This document shows, piece by piece, positions 1 through 8,320 of a DNA stretch of 35,630 bases. Origin of the DNA: Pseudobdellovibrionaceae bacterium (GTDB lineage Bacteria > Bdellovibrionota > Bdellovibrionia > Bdellovibrionales > JAGQZY01). The translations under genes were made by a program, and so were the position numbers. The notes beneath the pieces are model-generated. The model did not search any database, was not told the DNA's origin, and saw nothing but the letters and a program-made list of their open reading frames with translations. The stretch covers positions 1 to 35,630 of the forward strand of contig JACKAL010000011.1 of NCBI GenBank assembly GCA_020635085.1. Reading direction: 5' to 3'. Each line of letters opens with the position of its first letter. Position 1 is the first letter of the stretch.

Positions 1-1806
1 AACTCCGCCAACCATGCTAAATGGACTCGCTAGACCAACTTCAGATAAAGCGGTAGCGCTTATTGATCCTGAATTTGTAAGTGTAAACGTATGGTGAACC
101 ACACCACTATTAGAAACTAAACCAAAATCATAAGCGGGTCCGTCTGATATACTTATCACGGCAGGGTTCGCACCTGTGCCTTGCACTTGGCGCTGACTGA
201 CTTGCTTTGTGGCGCCATCATTATAACCGATTTCCAAAACATCCGACATCACACCACTTGCAGTCGGCTCAAAAGCAACAACAACCGTGCACGCGGCCGC
301 GACATTTAAGGACGAACCGCAGGTTCCCCCTGTGCCTGGATAACTTCCTCCTAAAAAAGAAAACGGCGACGCCAATCCACCGCCGCTCATCTGACGTGCT
401 TGATAACTTCCCGTATTGATAACAGTAAATACATGCGATGTGCTTCCTCCAACAGCTTGAGTACCGTAATCATAATTTAGTGCATCAGAAATGACTAGAA
501 CCGCTGGCGCCAAGTGAGCTCCCTGAAGGGACAAATGCACCTTTGCAGCACTCGTTCCATTATTGTAAGAAAATTCCAACTCCGTGGTGTCACTCATGCT
601 CATCGCTTTGGGCGCATACGCCAGCACGATCGTACATTTCTGGTGTGCACTCAATGTGGCCATACATGTACCCCCCGTACCAGGGTAACTTCCGCCTAAA
701 AAAGAAAAAGGTTCAGCAAGATCCGACGGAGATATGGAACTTGCCGCCAAGTCTCCATCATTGGTGATTTCTACAGAAGTGGAACCTGTTTGTCCTACAG
801 CTACCGATCCAAATTGTACTGAGCTCGGATTAAAAGTAAGTTTTGCCTCTCCCACCTGCGGCGATTTATTACACTTAATCAAGTAATTGCCATCAGGCTC
901 TTGAAAATAATAAGACTGCACATCACCAGAAGACGTCATCTTTCTACGGATATACAATTGATCAAACAATTCGATGGGAGAATCCACATCTAAGTACAAA
1001 TCACCTAACTGATCCGCCCACGGCCATGTGGGAGTTCTCACATCGGTTAAGCTATAGGGATAACGACCACGGAATTTAGTAAACTGTAAAACCTCTTCAT
1101 CTTTTTGAAAGGGATTGGTAAACTTATAAAATTGAAAGGCGATAAGCTGGAGATCCTGCTCATGATGGGCAATGCATTCGTTTGCATCTTGTGGCACTTC
1201 GGACAAAAGAGAGGTAAAATCATATTCAGAAAACAAATGGGCCACAATTTTTCGCGAACGTTGCGAAGTTTTGTCTCCTAATTCTCGTTCGTGAGTGTAA
1301 ATCCCTTCGTGGGCAAAAAGTGCGGCTTTGTTTAAATCATCCATCTGATTCCACAACACGCTGTTCACCAAAAGATAGGTATTGTTTTTATAGAGTGCTA
1401 ATTGCTCCAAAGTACAATTGGTTGGGATCACGAGTTCTGCACCATCGTTTACTGGAACAAGCGCTGCATCTGGTGGTAAGAGTTTAAAATCTTTTTGTGC
1501 TTTATCAATGTAGTAAGCAGGTGTTTTGCCCATCGGAACATTTTTAAAAACCACTTTTAATTTATCTTTTATAACCTTCAGACTATCTGGCACAGTTTTA
1601 CCTGGCGCTTGAATATTTAATCCATAAATCACTCGACCTTCGTAAAGATCTAACATCTCCACACTAGTGATGGTTTGATCAGGATTGCGACAAACAACGG
1701 CAATACCGCCGCCACTACTATCGGCACCGTCACCTGGATCAAACGGAGGTAAAGCAAACACCGAAATGCTAAACAAAAAAAGTATGAGAGAAATTCCTGT
1801 TTTCAT
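1..1806 (-). CDS. Secreted choice-of-anchor D (ASH-type) repeat protein, C-terminus cut by window edge
   Basis: The frame is open from ATG at 1806 to the window start (602 codons, no stop), so the 3' end is missing. An AGAGGT Shine-Dalgarno lies at 1813-1818. Residues 1-18 form a signal peptide ending FSISVFA. A Gly-rich segment with one Cys follows (DSSGGGIAVVCRN, about residues 27-39); I recall this type of module from Bdellovibrio secreted proteins. From about residue 330 there are Ig-like repeats of roughly 117 residues. Each carries FSFLGGSYPGTGGTC (near residues 372 and 489), and a third repeat begins at the window edge. Phrases such as VQFGSVAVGQTGS and VEITNDGD are typical of the choice-of-anchor D / ASPM-SPD-2-Hydin family. 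An envelope or surface adhesive role is inference. The gene is divergent from the regulator at 1916. Confidence 0.85.
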   Translation of the reverse strand, partial: MKTGISLILFLFSISVFALPPFDPGDGADSSGGGIAVVCRNPDQTITSVEMLDLYEGRVIYGLNIQAPGKTVPDSLKVIKDKLKVVFKNVPMGKTPAYYIDKAQKDFKLLPPDAALVPVNDGAELVIPTNCTLEQLALYKNNTYLLVNSVLWNQMDDLNKAALFAHEGIYTHERELGDKTSQRSRKIVAHLFSEYDFTSLLSEVPQDANECIAHHEQDLQLIAFQFYKFTNPFQKDEEVLQFTKFRGRYPYSLTDVRTPTWPWADQLGDLYLDVDSPIELFDQLYIRRKMTSSGDVQSYYFQEPDGNYLIKCNKSPQVGEAKLTFNPSSVQFGSVAVGQTGSTSVEITNDGDLAASSISPSDLAEPFSFLGGSYPGTGGTCMATLSAHQKCTIVLAYAPKAMSMSDTTELEFSYNNGTSAAKVHLSLQGAHLAPAVLVISDALNYDYGTQAVGGSTSHVFTVINTGSYQARQMSGGGLASPFSFLGGSYPGTGGTCGSSLNVAAACTVVVAFEPTASGVMSDVLEIGYNDGATKQVSQRQVQGTGANPAVISISDGPAYDFGLVSNSGVVHHTFTLTNSGSISATALSEVGLASPFSMVGGV

Positions 1807-1915
1807 AAAACGTACCTCTATATTGTAAAATGGTATGCTCCATAAGTATCGATAGACAATTCAAATTAAAATAGATAAATTTTATTAAAAATATGCAAGT
1901 TTATTAATTTTATAT

Positions 1916-2737
1916 ATGCAAAAACGCGAACTGTTTGATTTTAAAGACTATAAAGACTACGTCACACAGCGACTCGATGAAGATCTTGCTGGACGAGGGG
2001 CCCGCTCGCGCTTAGCAAAAGCTATCAACTGTCAGACAGCTTATTTGTCTAGTGTGCTCCGCGGCCATCAGCATTTCACGCCTGAACAAGGCGAAGCGAT
2101 TAATGATTATTTTCTTCACAGCGATTTAGAGTCGGAATATTTTCTTTTGCTTTTGTTTTGGCAACGCGCGGGATCTAAGCCTTTAAAGCAACGCCTCGAA
2201 AAGAAAATCACAGAGCTTAAGCAATCTCGATTCAACTTGTCTGCACGACTCAATGTATCCAATGTTCTCAGTGAGAGGGATCACGTCACTTATTACTCCG
2301 AATGGTATTATTCTGCGATTCACACTTACACCTCCCTTCCCTTGCCGCACACCATTTCCTCTATTAGCAAAGATTTACAACTGTCGCCTCATATTGTGAA
2401 AAGTGCTCTCGCATTTTTAGTAGATGTTGGCTTGGTCTTTCTCAACAAAGGAGTCTATAAGATTGGTACCACGAGTATTCATCTTAAAGCCGACTCTCCT
2501 CTGATTTCTCGTCATCATGTCAATTGGCGGCTCTATACGACGCAAAAACTTCCTGAGCGTCGCGAAGAGGATATCCACTATTCGTCCGTTGTTACACTGT
2601 CGCATGCGGATGTGGTTCGTATTAAAGAAAATATCGTAGAGTTTATAAAAAATAGTAAGGCCATTATCAAGCAGTCACCTGAGGAAGTGCTGTACTCTCT
2701 TGATTTAGATTTTTTCAAAGTCACAAACGACGAGTAG
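1916..2737 (+). CDS. TIGR02147/DUF4423 family protein, putative transcriptional regulator
   Basis: 273 residues. The N-terminal segment LFDFKDYKDYVTQRL, followed by a helix-turn-helix-like stretch (about residues 30-65, SRLAKAINCQTAYLSSVLRG), matches the TIGR02147 pattern known from Bdellovibrio and Fibrobacter. The middle (about 120-190) contains a second winged-helix-like stretch, SISKDLQLSPHIVKSALAFL followed by DVGLV, and the C-terminus is helical. Family members are assumed to be cytoplasmic DNA-binding regulators, but few have been characterised. The start is the first ATG and has no clear Shine-Dalgarno. The gene is divergent, with a 109-base gap, from the secreted repeat protein at 1806, so that gene is a plausible target. 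Its 3' end abuts the palindrome at 2747. Confidence 0.85.
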   Translation: MQKRELFDFKDYKDYVTQRLDEDLAGRGARSRLAKAINCQTAYLSSVLRGHQHFTPEQGEAINDYFLHSDLESEYFLLLLFWQRAGSKPLKQRLEKKITELKQSRFNLSARLNVSNVLSERDHVTYYSEWYYSAIHTYTSLPLPHTISSISKDLQLSPHIVKSALAFLVDVGLVFLNKGVYKIGTTSIHLKADSPLISRHHVNWRLYTTQKLPERREEDIHYSSVVTLSHADVVRIKENIVEFIKNSKAIIKQSPEEVLYSLDLDFFKVTNDE

Positions 2738-2746
2738 TTGGTAGTT

Positions 2747-2849
2747 GGTACGGACTTACTTATGGGACACAGGGCGTCTGATCGGTGGATACGTCAGCGC
2801 CATTAGTACTGTGATAAGATGCCCTGTGTCCCATAAGTAAGTCCGTACC
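2747..2849. repeat. Long perfect inverted repeat (29-bp arms) between convergent genes
   Basis: The left arm at 2747-2775 (ggtacggact...acagggc) is the exact reverse complement of the right arm at 2821-2849, a 29-bp perfect match. The pairing continues inward imperfectly to about 2784 and 2812. The central 45 bases include a further ordered segment. There is no T-run at either foot, so this is not a typical intrinsic terminator. It lies 10 bases after the regulator stop and one base before the ClpX-like stop, so the transcript end of either gene would fold into it. A dispersed palindromic element (REP/MITE type) is the alternative explanation. Confidence 0.85.
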
Positions 2850-2850
2850 C

Positions 2851-4170
2851 CTAGTGCCCCAGAAGGTATTGCAAATAACCTTTCGGATTATGAACCATTT
2901 CCGGGGTCACTTCTAGCGAAGTGATTTGGCTTTCGGCAAGTTCGTACTTAAAGTCATTTAAGAGAGTTGCGCACACATGAGCTAAGCCACGCGCTCCGGT
3001 TTTTAAAGCCCGTGCTTTTTTAGCGATCTCATAAAGAGCTTCGTCGGTAAAGCTCAACTCAATACCATAATGAAGAAAACTACGCACATGCTGATGAATG
3101 ATCGAAGCACTCGAGTATTTTAAAATCTCAAATAGCTCCTGCTCGGTGAGTTGATGAAAGCTTGTAACCACAGGCAAACGGCCAATAAACTCTTGTTCAA
3201 ATCCAAAGTCTACCAGATCGCGGGCTTGCACATGTTCCAAATAAAAATATTTATCTTCTTCAAGCTCTGTGCGCACATCGGAATTGATACCCATTTTACT
3301 TCCCGCCAAACGCTTACGTATGATTGGTATGATGTCATGAAAAGCACCACTGAAAATAAATAATATATTTTTCGTGCGCACGATCTCTTTGCTGGGTTCA
3401 CCTTTACGCTGAAGGCTCATAAACATTTTAAACTGCGATTGAATGTCGTGGGAGGAATTCAGATCCACTTCCGCATCTTCGAGTAAGCGCAATAAACCGA
3501 ACTGCACACCGCGACCATTAACATCTCTTCCGCGGTGATCAGGGCTTGCGGCAATTTTATCGACCTCATCGATATAGACAATACCATTTTCGGCAAGTTT
3601 GATATCCCCCTTGGCCTGCTGAACAAGATCGCGAATAATATCATCGACATTGGCTCCCATGTACCCCACTTCACTAAAACGAGTCGCATCAGCTTTTACA
3701 AAAGGAACGCCAATCATGCGCGCAATGGAGCGCACCAAAAACGTTTTACCAACTCCAGTCGGTCCGAGGAGCAGTACGTTTTGTTTTTGAAAATGTTCCG
3801 CCACATCGCCTTCTTGCTCGGCTTGTATGTGGCGGTAATGATCACACACAGCTAACGCCAGCGCACGCTTCGCCTCTTCTTGCCCTATGATAGAATCACT
3901 AAGCCCTTCGACAATCTGTTTAGGGGTATAATTAAATGAGAAGTTGGGTAAAGCGGGATTCGCAGGCGACTTCTTTTCTTCCGAAGGAGGAACCGCATCA
4001 GCTGTATCCACTGCGAGAATCTGCACTGAATTGCCAAATTTTTTACGAATCAATTCTTGAAATTCTTTTTGCAATTCTGCAGGACTGGGAACCCCGTGGG
4101 GAGGAATCTCCGCCTCTAGTGGATGAATCTGACCCTCTTCGCTATTTAGGTTGTGCTCTTCGTTTTTCAT
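2851..4170 (-). CDS. ClpX-like AAA+ ATPase lacking the N-terminal zinc-binding domain
   Basis: 439 residues. The AAA+ core is intact and ClpX-like: Walker A GPTGVGKT (136-143), pore loop GYMG (169-172; GYVG in ClpX), Walker B IVYIDE (197-202), the EFIGRLPV segment with the arginine finger (R331), and sensor-2 GARGL (392-396). Family role: a hexameric unfoldase that feeds substrates to the ClpP peptidase. Two ClpX hallmarks are absent. Residues 1-80 are charged and Pro-rich with no CxxC zinc-binding pairs. The IGF tripeptide that docks on ClpP aligns here with MGI (293-295). This is therefore probably a paralogue rather than the housekeeping clpX. ClpP-independent unfolding is inference. No strong Shine-Dalgarno precedes the ATG. 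The gene is convergent with the TIGR02147 gene across the palindrome. Confidence 0.88.
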   Translation of the reverse strand: MKNEEHNLNSEEGQIHPLEAEIPPHGVPSPAELQKEFQELIRKKFGNSVQILAVDTADAVPPSEEKKSPANPALPNFSFNYTPKQIVEGLSDSIIGQEEAKRALALAVCDHYRHIQAEQEGDVAEHFQKQNVLLLGPTGVGKTFLVRSIARMIGVPFVKADATRFSEVGYMGANVDDIIRDLVQQAKGDIKLAENGIVYIDEVDKIAASPDHRGRDVNGRGVQFGLLRLLEDAEVDLNSSHDIQSQFKMFMSLQRKGEPSKEIVRTKNILFIFSGAFHDIIPIIRKRLAGSKMGINSDVRTELEEDKYFYLEHVQARDLVDFGFEQEFIGRLPVVTSFHQLTEQELFEILKYSSASIIHQHVRSFLHYGIELSFTDEALYEIAKKARALKTGARGLAHVCATLLNDFKYELAESQITSLEVTPEMVHNPKGYLQYLLGH

Positions 4171-4676
4171 TTTCTGGCCCCATGATAACGCGCTTAGCTC
4201 CCGAATGTGAGTACTTTTTATAGGGTCGCAAGGCCTTAGAGAATAATTACATAATAGCTGCTCATTTTCAGCACATCAGGAGTAAAAAAGCCGCTCTAGA
4301 GGCGAATTTGAGGCCTTTTTCAGGTATAAGCCATATTTATCGTATGGATAAAAATAATGAATTTTTATTATTGGTTCCAACTTGATATATCTATCTTCAC
4401 GACAGGGGCGCTTCAGTAAAACGAAGCTCACTGCAAAAGGGAAGGGAAGAGACTCAACTCCCAACTCGCAGACCCTGTAGGAACGACAGAAAAAGCGTTC
4501 CGGAAAAAGCCGTCACACGACCTTTTCTTAAAACCTTTCTCACTTTCTTTCAGCCATGAGTCAGGCTCCCACCTTAAAAACTCGAATATAGAGTCCCACC
4601 ACCGGCTTTCCACGCGTTTGTGGTGCGATTGAGTTTCCGGATAGTAAACTCACAGATCAAGGCTGGAAAAAACATG
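4171..4676. other. 506-base gap with several hairpins, no gene recognised
   Basis: The short frames here have no coding signature. Both flanking genes read leftwards, so this is leader or promoter DNA for the ClpX-like gene and trailer for the beta-barrel gene. On the minus strand I see successive inverted repeats: TGAGTTT/AAACTCA (4646-4652 with 4630-4636), GGAACG/CGTTCC (4496-4501 with 4480-4485) and GCTTC/GAAGC (4422-4426 with 4409-4413). A candidate terminator lies near 4284-4320. A TATAAA at about 4216-4221 could be the -10 of the ClpX-like gene, but no good -35 accompanies it. A structured RNA is possible; I could not match it to 6S, SRP, RNase P or tmRNA. Confidence 0.5.
4284..4320. 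terminator. Possible bidirectional intrinsic terminator
   Basis: AAAAAAGCC at 4284-4292 pairs with GGCCTTTTT at 4312-4320 with one mismatch, which gives a stem with T-runs on both strands. It could end a minus-strand transcript from the gap or from the beta-barrel gene. The stem is short in G and C, so confidence is limited. Confidence 0.4.
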
Positions 4677-5426
4677 TTATTTAATACGTGTCGAGGGACG
4701 TGGTGAGTAGCGATATGTGCGGTAGTTGGGACTGTATGACACATCTGAGGCCTCTCGAGAGCTGCCCTCAGACGAAGAGCTCGACGATGAGGATCTGGAA
4801 GAAGAACCATAGGGCCATGTTTCAGAGTACGGATCGTATGTGCTTCTGTGGGTACTTGGACTGTGCATAAAATCAAACCGTAAATAAATCATAAAAGCAG
4901 ATTGCGAAAGACTTACATCGCTACTCAACCCAGATCCCATTGTCGGCAAAGAACTATTAATAACCTGATAAGCGAAACGCACAGCTTTGGTATCCATTCT
5001 CCACTCATAACCCACTTCCAATTGCGACATATAACGCGAATATGTACTCGTATTATTAAAACTGCCCTCGGTCGTGATATTGGTTCGCGCATGCTTGTAC
5101 TGCCAGCTAAAAAAGAAATCATAAACCGTTAACTCCAGCCCCAAGCCAAAGTTGAGAAATTCCGTTTTTTCACTAAGGACAGCGGAATTTGCGTCGTTCT
5201 TCATTTTAGAATAAAAGACCGACCCCTTAATACCAAAATCATAATTTTGATTTGCCCAAATACTGTAATAACCACCCACTGCCCCACCCACACCCGTGGA
5301 ACGGGCGGTTGATCCGTCAGGATTTTTTAAATCGATAAGAGAATAACCAAGACCCAAATCCAATGAAATCGCTTGCGCCGATCCGTAAAAACCAAAAATA
5401 AGAAGTCCTAGGAGGAGCCTATTCAA
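4677..5426 (-). CDS. Putative outer-membrane beta-barrel protein with Ser-rich tail
   Basis: 249 residues starting at TTG (5424-5426), eight bases after an AGGAG. The TTG overlaps the TGA of the upstream lipoprotein gene, so translation is probably coupled. A signal peptide (residues 1-19, ending GSAQA) is followed by alternating aromatic/polar strands such as LDLGLGYSLIDL, FLNFGLGLELTVYDFFFSW and FMIYLRFDF. This pattern fits a small 8-10-strand barrel. After the last strand (about residue 187) comes a 60-residue tail containing SSSRSSSSSSSSEGSS and a Tyr/Pro/Arg-rich end. Such a tail is unusual because barrels normally end at the terminal aromatic strand. Function is unknown; the barrel assignment is by pattern only. 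Confidence 0.72.
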   Translation of the reverse strand: MNRLLLGLLIFGFYGSAQAISLDLGLGYSLIDLKNPDGSTARSTGVGGAVGGYYSIWANQNYDFGIKGSVFYSKMKNDANSAVLSEKTEFLNFGLGLELTVYDFFFSWQYKHARTNITTEGSFNNTSTYSRYMSQLEVGYEWRMDTKAVRFAYQVINSSLPTMGSGLSSDVSLSQSAFMIYLRFDFMHSPSTHRSTYDPYSETWPYGSSSRSSSSSSSSEGSSREASDVSYSPNYRTYRYSPRPSTRIK

Positions 5427-6373
5427 CGTGTCGACTCCTGAAGAATAATCATTTGGTTAATAGAATTCGTATAGGCGTCTTGAATCAAATTGGTAATACC
5501 AATCATCGTACCATCCGTACGTATGTTAATAATCGCATTTGTCCCATCTGATGCTACCAGTAAAGAGCCATCGGGCATCTCTACAATCGCAGATGGGTTA
5601 TTAATGCGCGTGCTATCGTTAAAAATAACAGTGCCTGTACCACTACCGTCTCCGGCAAAACGATAAATGCGATCATCTCCTTGGGTGCCTACATATAGAA
5701 ATCCATCTGAGTGTGCTAAAACAGCTACGGGGTCGACATTACCCAATGTGGTGTTGGCCCGCACACAAGTGGGAGTTGCAGGATCTGAAACATCATAAAC
5801 ATTAATATCATCATTTCCCGTATTCACCACAATCAATTGCCCTTGTTGATTAAAAGTCATTCCGCGAGGAACATTGAGCTGACAAGATCCTACTGTTGTT
5901 CCAATGCGTGGATTTCCGCTACGCACTCCATCTAAATCAAAAGCTTCAAGCGTATTACTCTCAATAAAAAAGAGTCCATAATCATCATGTTTTGCCGCCT
6001 GATAAAGTGTACCGGAAAACCCAGTTGATGCAGAAAACTGAGAAACACCATCTACTAAAGAAATTTTATCGATATGATCGTTTCCATCCACAGATACCAA
6101 AAACTCTAAGGGACTAAGGGCAATCAAACCTCGTGGAGTTCCACCTTCTGCATCATAATCATGAAGCACTTTAAGTTGCTCACCGTTTAGATTGTACATC
6201 ACAACAGCCGTGCTCCCGCCTTGTTGACTCGAAATAATTAACTTTGGCGTTTGTAGGTCGAGTGACGCTGCAAAAAAAGCCCCCTGATCTTTAGAGCAGG
6301 CGAAAAGTGGCAATAGCAGAAACCACAACAAGAATTTGTATTTGTAATTCGCGAGCTTAAATCCATAGTTCAT
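5423..6373 (-). CDS. NHL/beta-propeller-like lipoprotein
   Basis: 316 residues. A long hydrophobic N-terminus ends in a lipobox LPLFAC with the lipidated Cys at residue 26, so this is probably an outer-membrane lipoprotein. The rest is a run of repeated beta units: GLIALSPLEFLVSVDGNDHI, GMTFNQQGQLIVVNTGNDDI, VLAHSDGFLYVGTQGDDRIY and IVEMPDGSLLVASDGTNAII. Each shows the DG.L.V...GND.I pattern of NHL or SMP-30-like propellers. These proteins usually bind ligands or partner proteins; no catalytic residues can be assigned. The stop codon overlaps the start of the beta-barrel gene, so the two products may act together at the outer membrane. The gene is divergent from 6638. Confidence 0.82.
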   Translation of the reverse strand: MNYGFKLANYKYKFLLWFLLLPLFACSKDQGAFFAASLDLQTPKLIISSQQGGSTAVVMYNLNGEQLKVLHDYDAEGGTPRGLIALSPLEFLVSVDGNDHIDKISLVDGVSQFSASTGFSGTLYQAAKHDDYGLFFIESNTLEAFDLDGVRSGNPRIGTTVGSCQLNVPRGMTFNQQGQLIVVNTGNDDINVYDVSDPATPTCVRANTTLGNVDPVAVLAHSDGFLYVGTQGDDRIYRFAGDGSGTGTVIFNDSTRINNPSAIVEMPDGSLLVASDGTNAIINIRTDGTMIGITNLIQDAYTNSINQMIILQESTR

Positions 6374-6637
6374 ACTCGATTAATATCGGTTAATACCATG
6401 ATTATATTTCGACACAAAAGTCTAGGTTCTGCCTATCAGGAGGGACTTCTATACTATCCACTAGGGCGCCTCCTCATTTTGAAAAAATTTTTATGTCTCA
6501 AAATAATACACTTTTGTTCCGCTCACTGTTTTGACAGTACATATGTTTTTAACCACTCTCAATACTCACCCTTTGTTTACTTTAAGCTCTATCTGGCATG
6601 GCACTTGAATAACTTCTTTATCTATAGGGGTGGATTT

Positions 6638-7348
6638 ATGAATCAACAAAAATTCTTTTTTATTGTGGCTCTTAGTGCAATGCTGGCAACATTCTACGCT
6701 CTCGGAGTAAAAGCAGGAAAACGTATTCCTGCAAGCATTGAAACAACAGGCTCCCCTGTCTACGTACTACAGCAGGCCAATCCTGTTGTGAATCAACCTT
6801 ATTACGGCTCACCGATACCACAGACCTATTCGGTAGATGATTTAAATCAAGCCTATGCACTCGCCATAAACAATGATGCACAACTGCGCCAACAACATCT
6901 TATGGTTCTGGGACTTCTTCAGCAAGCACAACAGCAAAAGCAAATGGCCCTGCAACGAAATTATCGTCTTGTTGCGTACCCAACAAATCGCTTTGATCAA
7001 GAAATTCGTCGTTTACAAGATGTTGAGCTAAACATACGCAACACCCGCGATAACAATCTCTCAAGTGGCTATATGCGATTTCTTATGACATACCTGCAAA
7101 TTCAGAATGGTTTAACGCAAGAACAGCACACTTTAATTCGCAGAAAATTGGAATACCTCACCCAACTTCGTACTGCCGCTCGTATGGAGGGAAACTCTTT
7201 GTATGCTTATCCTACATCTACCCAACCGTGGTTAACGGCCAACGTGGGATTATCGCAAATCTACGGAGTAAATCCACTAGTTACGCCGTATAGTAGTTCT
7301 GGGACTAGTTATACAATACCAACTGCTGTACCACCAGTGGTTCAATAA
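6638..7348 (+). CDS. Secreted Gln-rich protein of unknown function
   Basis: 236 residues. The start is ATG at 6638, preceded by AGGGGTGGA (6626-6634) and followed directly by a signal peptide or anchor (FFFIVALSAMLATFYALGVKA). The frame is open 80 codons further upstream, but that segment has no Shine-Dalgarno and an implausible Phe/Cys/His-rich composition, so I treat it as untranslated leader. The mature part has a short disordered start, then a helical Gln/Leu/Arg-rich middle (about residues 60-165, with QQAQQQKQMALQR) and a Pro/Ser/Tyr-rich end. I recognise no family. It is probably periplasmic or envelope-bound. The gene stands alone between divergent and convergent neighbours. Confidence 0.75.
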   Translation: MNQQKFFFIVALSAMLATFYALGVKAGKRIPASIETTGSPVYVLQQANPVVNQPYYGSPIPQTYSVDDLNQAYALAINNDAQLRQQHLMVLGLLQQAQQQKQMALQRNYRLVAYPTNRFDQEIRRLQDVELNIRNTRDNNLSSGYMRFLMTYLQIQNGLTQEQHTLIRRKLEYLTQLRTAARMEGNSLYAYPTSTQPWLTANVGLSQIYGVNPLVTPYSSSGTSYTIPTAVPPVVQ

Positions 7349-7416
7349 GGGTTTTTCTATCTTTTAGATAGCTTCATGAGTTAAAGCCACCCTACCTTTC
7401 GTTTATCATACCTAAT

Positions 7417-8271
7417 TTAGTAGGCCCCCAGATGATATAGCGTATAGAAGGCAATCAATCCTGAAACGACTGCAAATATTAAGCTATATATAAAAAGAGT
7501 AACTAGTGTTCTTTGAATCGCTCGTTTTGTACTATCACCCCAAACGCTTTTTAACGCTATAGTGAGGTAACCAACAGCCCATATCAACCAAAATAACAAA
7601 GTATCCATTAAATAGCTCAGGGGAATTGTTAGAATAAGACCCGCAAACAAAGCGGCATGGTAGTGCAAGGAAAAATATAAATACTGTGGGTATCTTTGTT
7701 TTCGGCGAAAGTAGGTCATTTTTAATAGCCAAGCAAAGACTGGTAAAAGCAAGAATAAAGCTTTCGCAAGTGAGTGCGCATAAAGATTTTTAAATTCACC
7801 GTTCCCATTTTTTTCAATTTTTCTTAACCCTTCTTTAAAAATTGGCTCTAATTTTTTTATTTTTTCTCTATAATAAGGGTCTTCGATATGCTCATAGATA
7901 TTGATATCTATCTTGTCTGTATTTTGAACTTTAATCTCCGTATGTACACCAACCAAAGAAGATAACAAAAAATAAAGAATACTCAGAGACAAATACAGAC
8001 GAATAGGATTAATATAAGGGACTCTTCTACCTTGCAAAAACTCTTTGGTGAGTTTGCCTGGGTACCGCAACAAAACATAGATGGTATTAAAAATTTTTCC
8101 ATCAATATGGAGAAATTCATGAACCCCATCATGAATAAGATCATGTAATGTGGGGTTAAGATGTAGTTCCATCTTTTGACCACACTGAGAGCAGTATTTG
8201 CCATCGTTTTTATATCCGCAGTTTGCACATTGCATAGACGGTTCAATAGAGGCTTGCCTATTAAAAAGCAA
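7417..8271 (-). CDS. DUF3667-like membrane protein with N-terminal zinc ribbon
   Basis: 284 residues from TTG (8269-8271), which is preceded by TAAAGG six bases upstream; an alternative is ATG at 8235, which lacks a Shine-Dalgarno. The N-terminal CANCGYKNDGKYCSQCGQK is a four-Cys zinc ribbon. It is followed by LHDLIHDGVHEFLHIDGKIF and LLRYPGKLTKEFLQGRRVPY, the signature I know from DUF3667 proteins. Four or more hydrophobic segments follow (LYLSLSILYFLLSSLVG, ALFLLLPVFAWLL, LFAGLILTIPLSYLM and the last 30 residues), with a charged loop between the first two. The protein sits in the inner membrane and its function is unknown. The gene lies 49 bases after the alpha/beta hydrolase and is probably the last gene of that run. 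Confidence 0.8.
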   Translation of the reverse strand: MLFNRQASIEPSMQCANCGYKNDGKYCSQCGQKMELHLNPTLHDLIHDGVHEFLHIDGKIFNTIYVLLRYPGKLTKEFLQGRRVPYINPIRLYLSLSILYFLLSSLVGVHTEIKVQNTDKIDINIYEHIEDPYYREKIKKLEPIFKEGLRKIEKNGNGEFKNLYAHSLAKALFLLLPVFAWLLKMTYFRRKQRYPQYLYFSLHYHAALFAGLILTIPLSYLMDTLLFWLIWAVGYLTIALKSVWGDSTKRAIQRTLVTLFIYSLIFAVVSGLIAFYTLYHLGAY

Positions 8272-8320
8272 TAAAAACCTTTAAAGCAGAAATTTTTGCC
8301 AATAATCACCAGTATAAGGA

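Noticed and set aside
4400..4650. 6S RNA, SRP RNA, RNase P RNA or tmRNA in the long gap
   Set aside because: None of the conserved core sequences I know for these RNAs is present.
6531..6566. TTGACA at 6531 as -35 for the gene at 6638
   Set aside because: No acceptable -10 element lies 16-18 bases downstream.
6398..6637. 80-codon in-frame extension ahead of the secreted protein at 6638
   Set aside because: No Shine-Dalgarno at its start, odd Phe/Cys/His-rich composition, and the downstream ATG has both a good Shine-Dalgarno and a signal peptide.
7363..7377. CTATC/GATAG hairpin after the gene at 6638 as terminator
   Set aside because: The stem is 5-6 bp and AT-rich, and the T-run lies before, not after, it.
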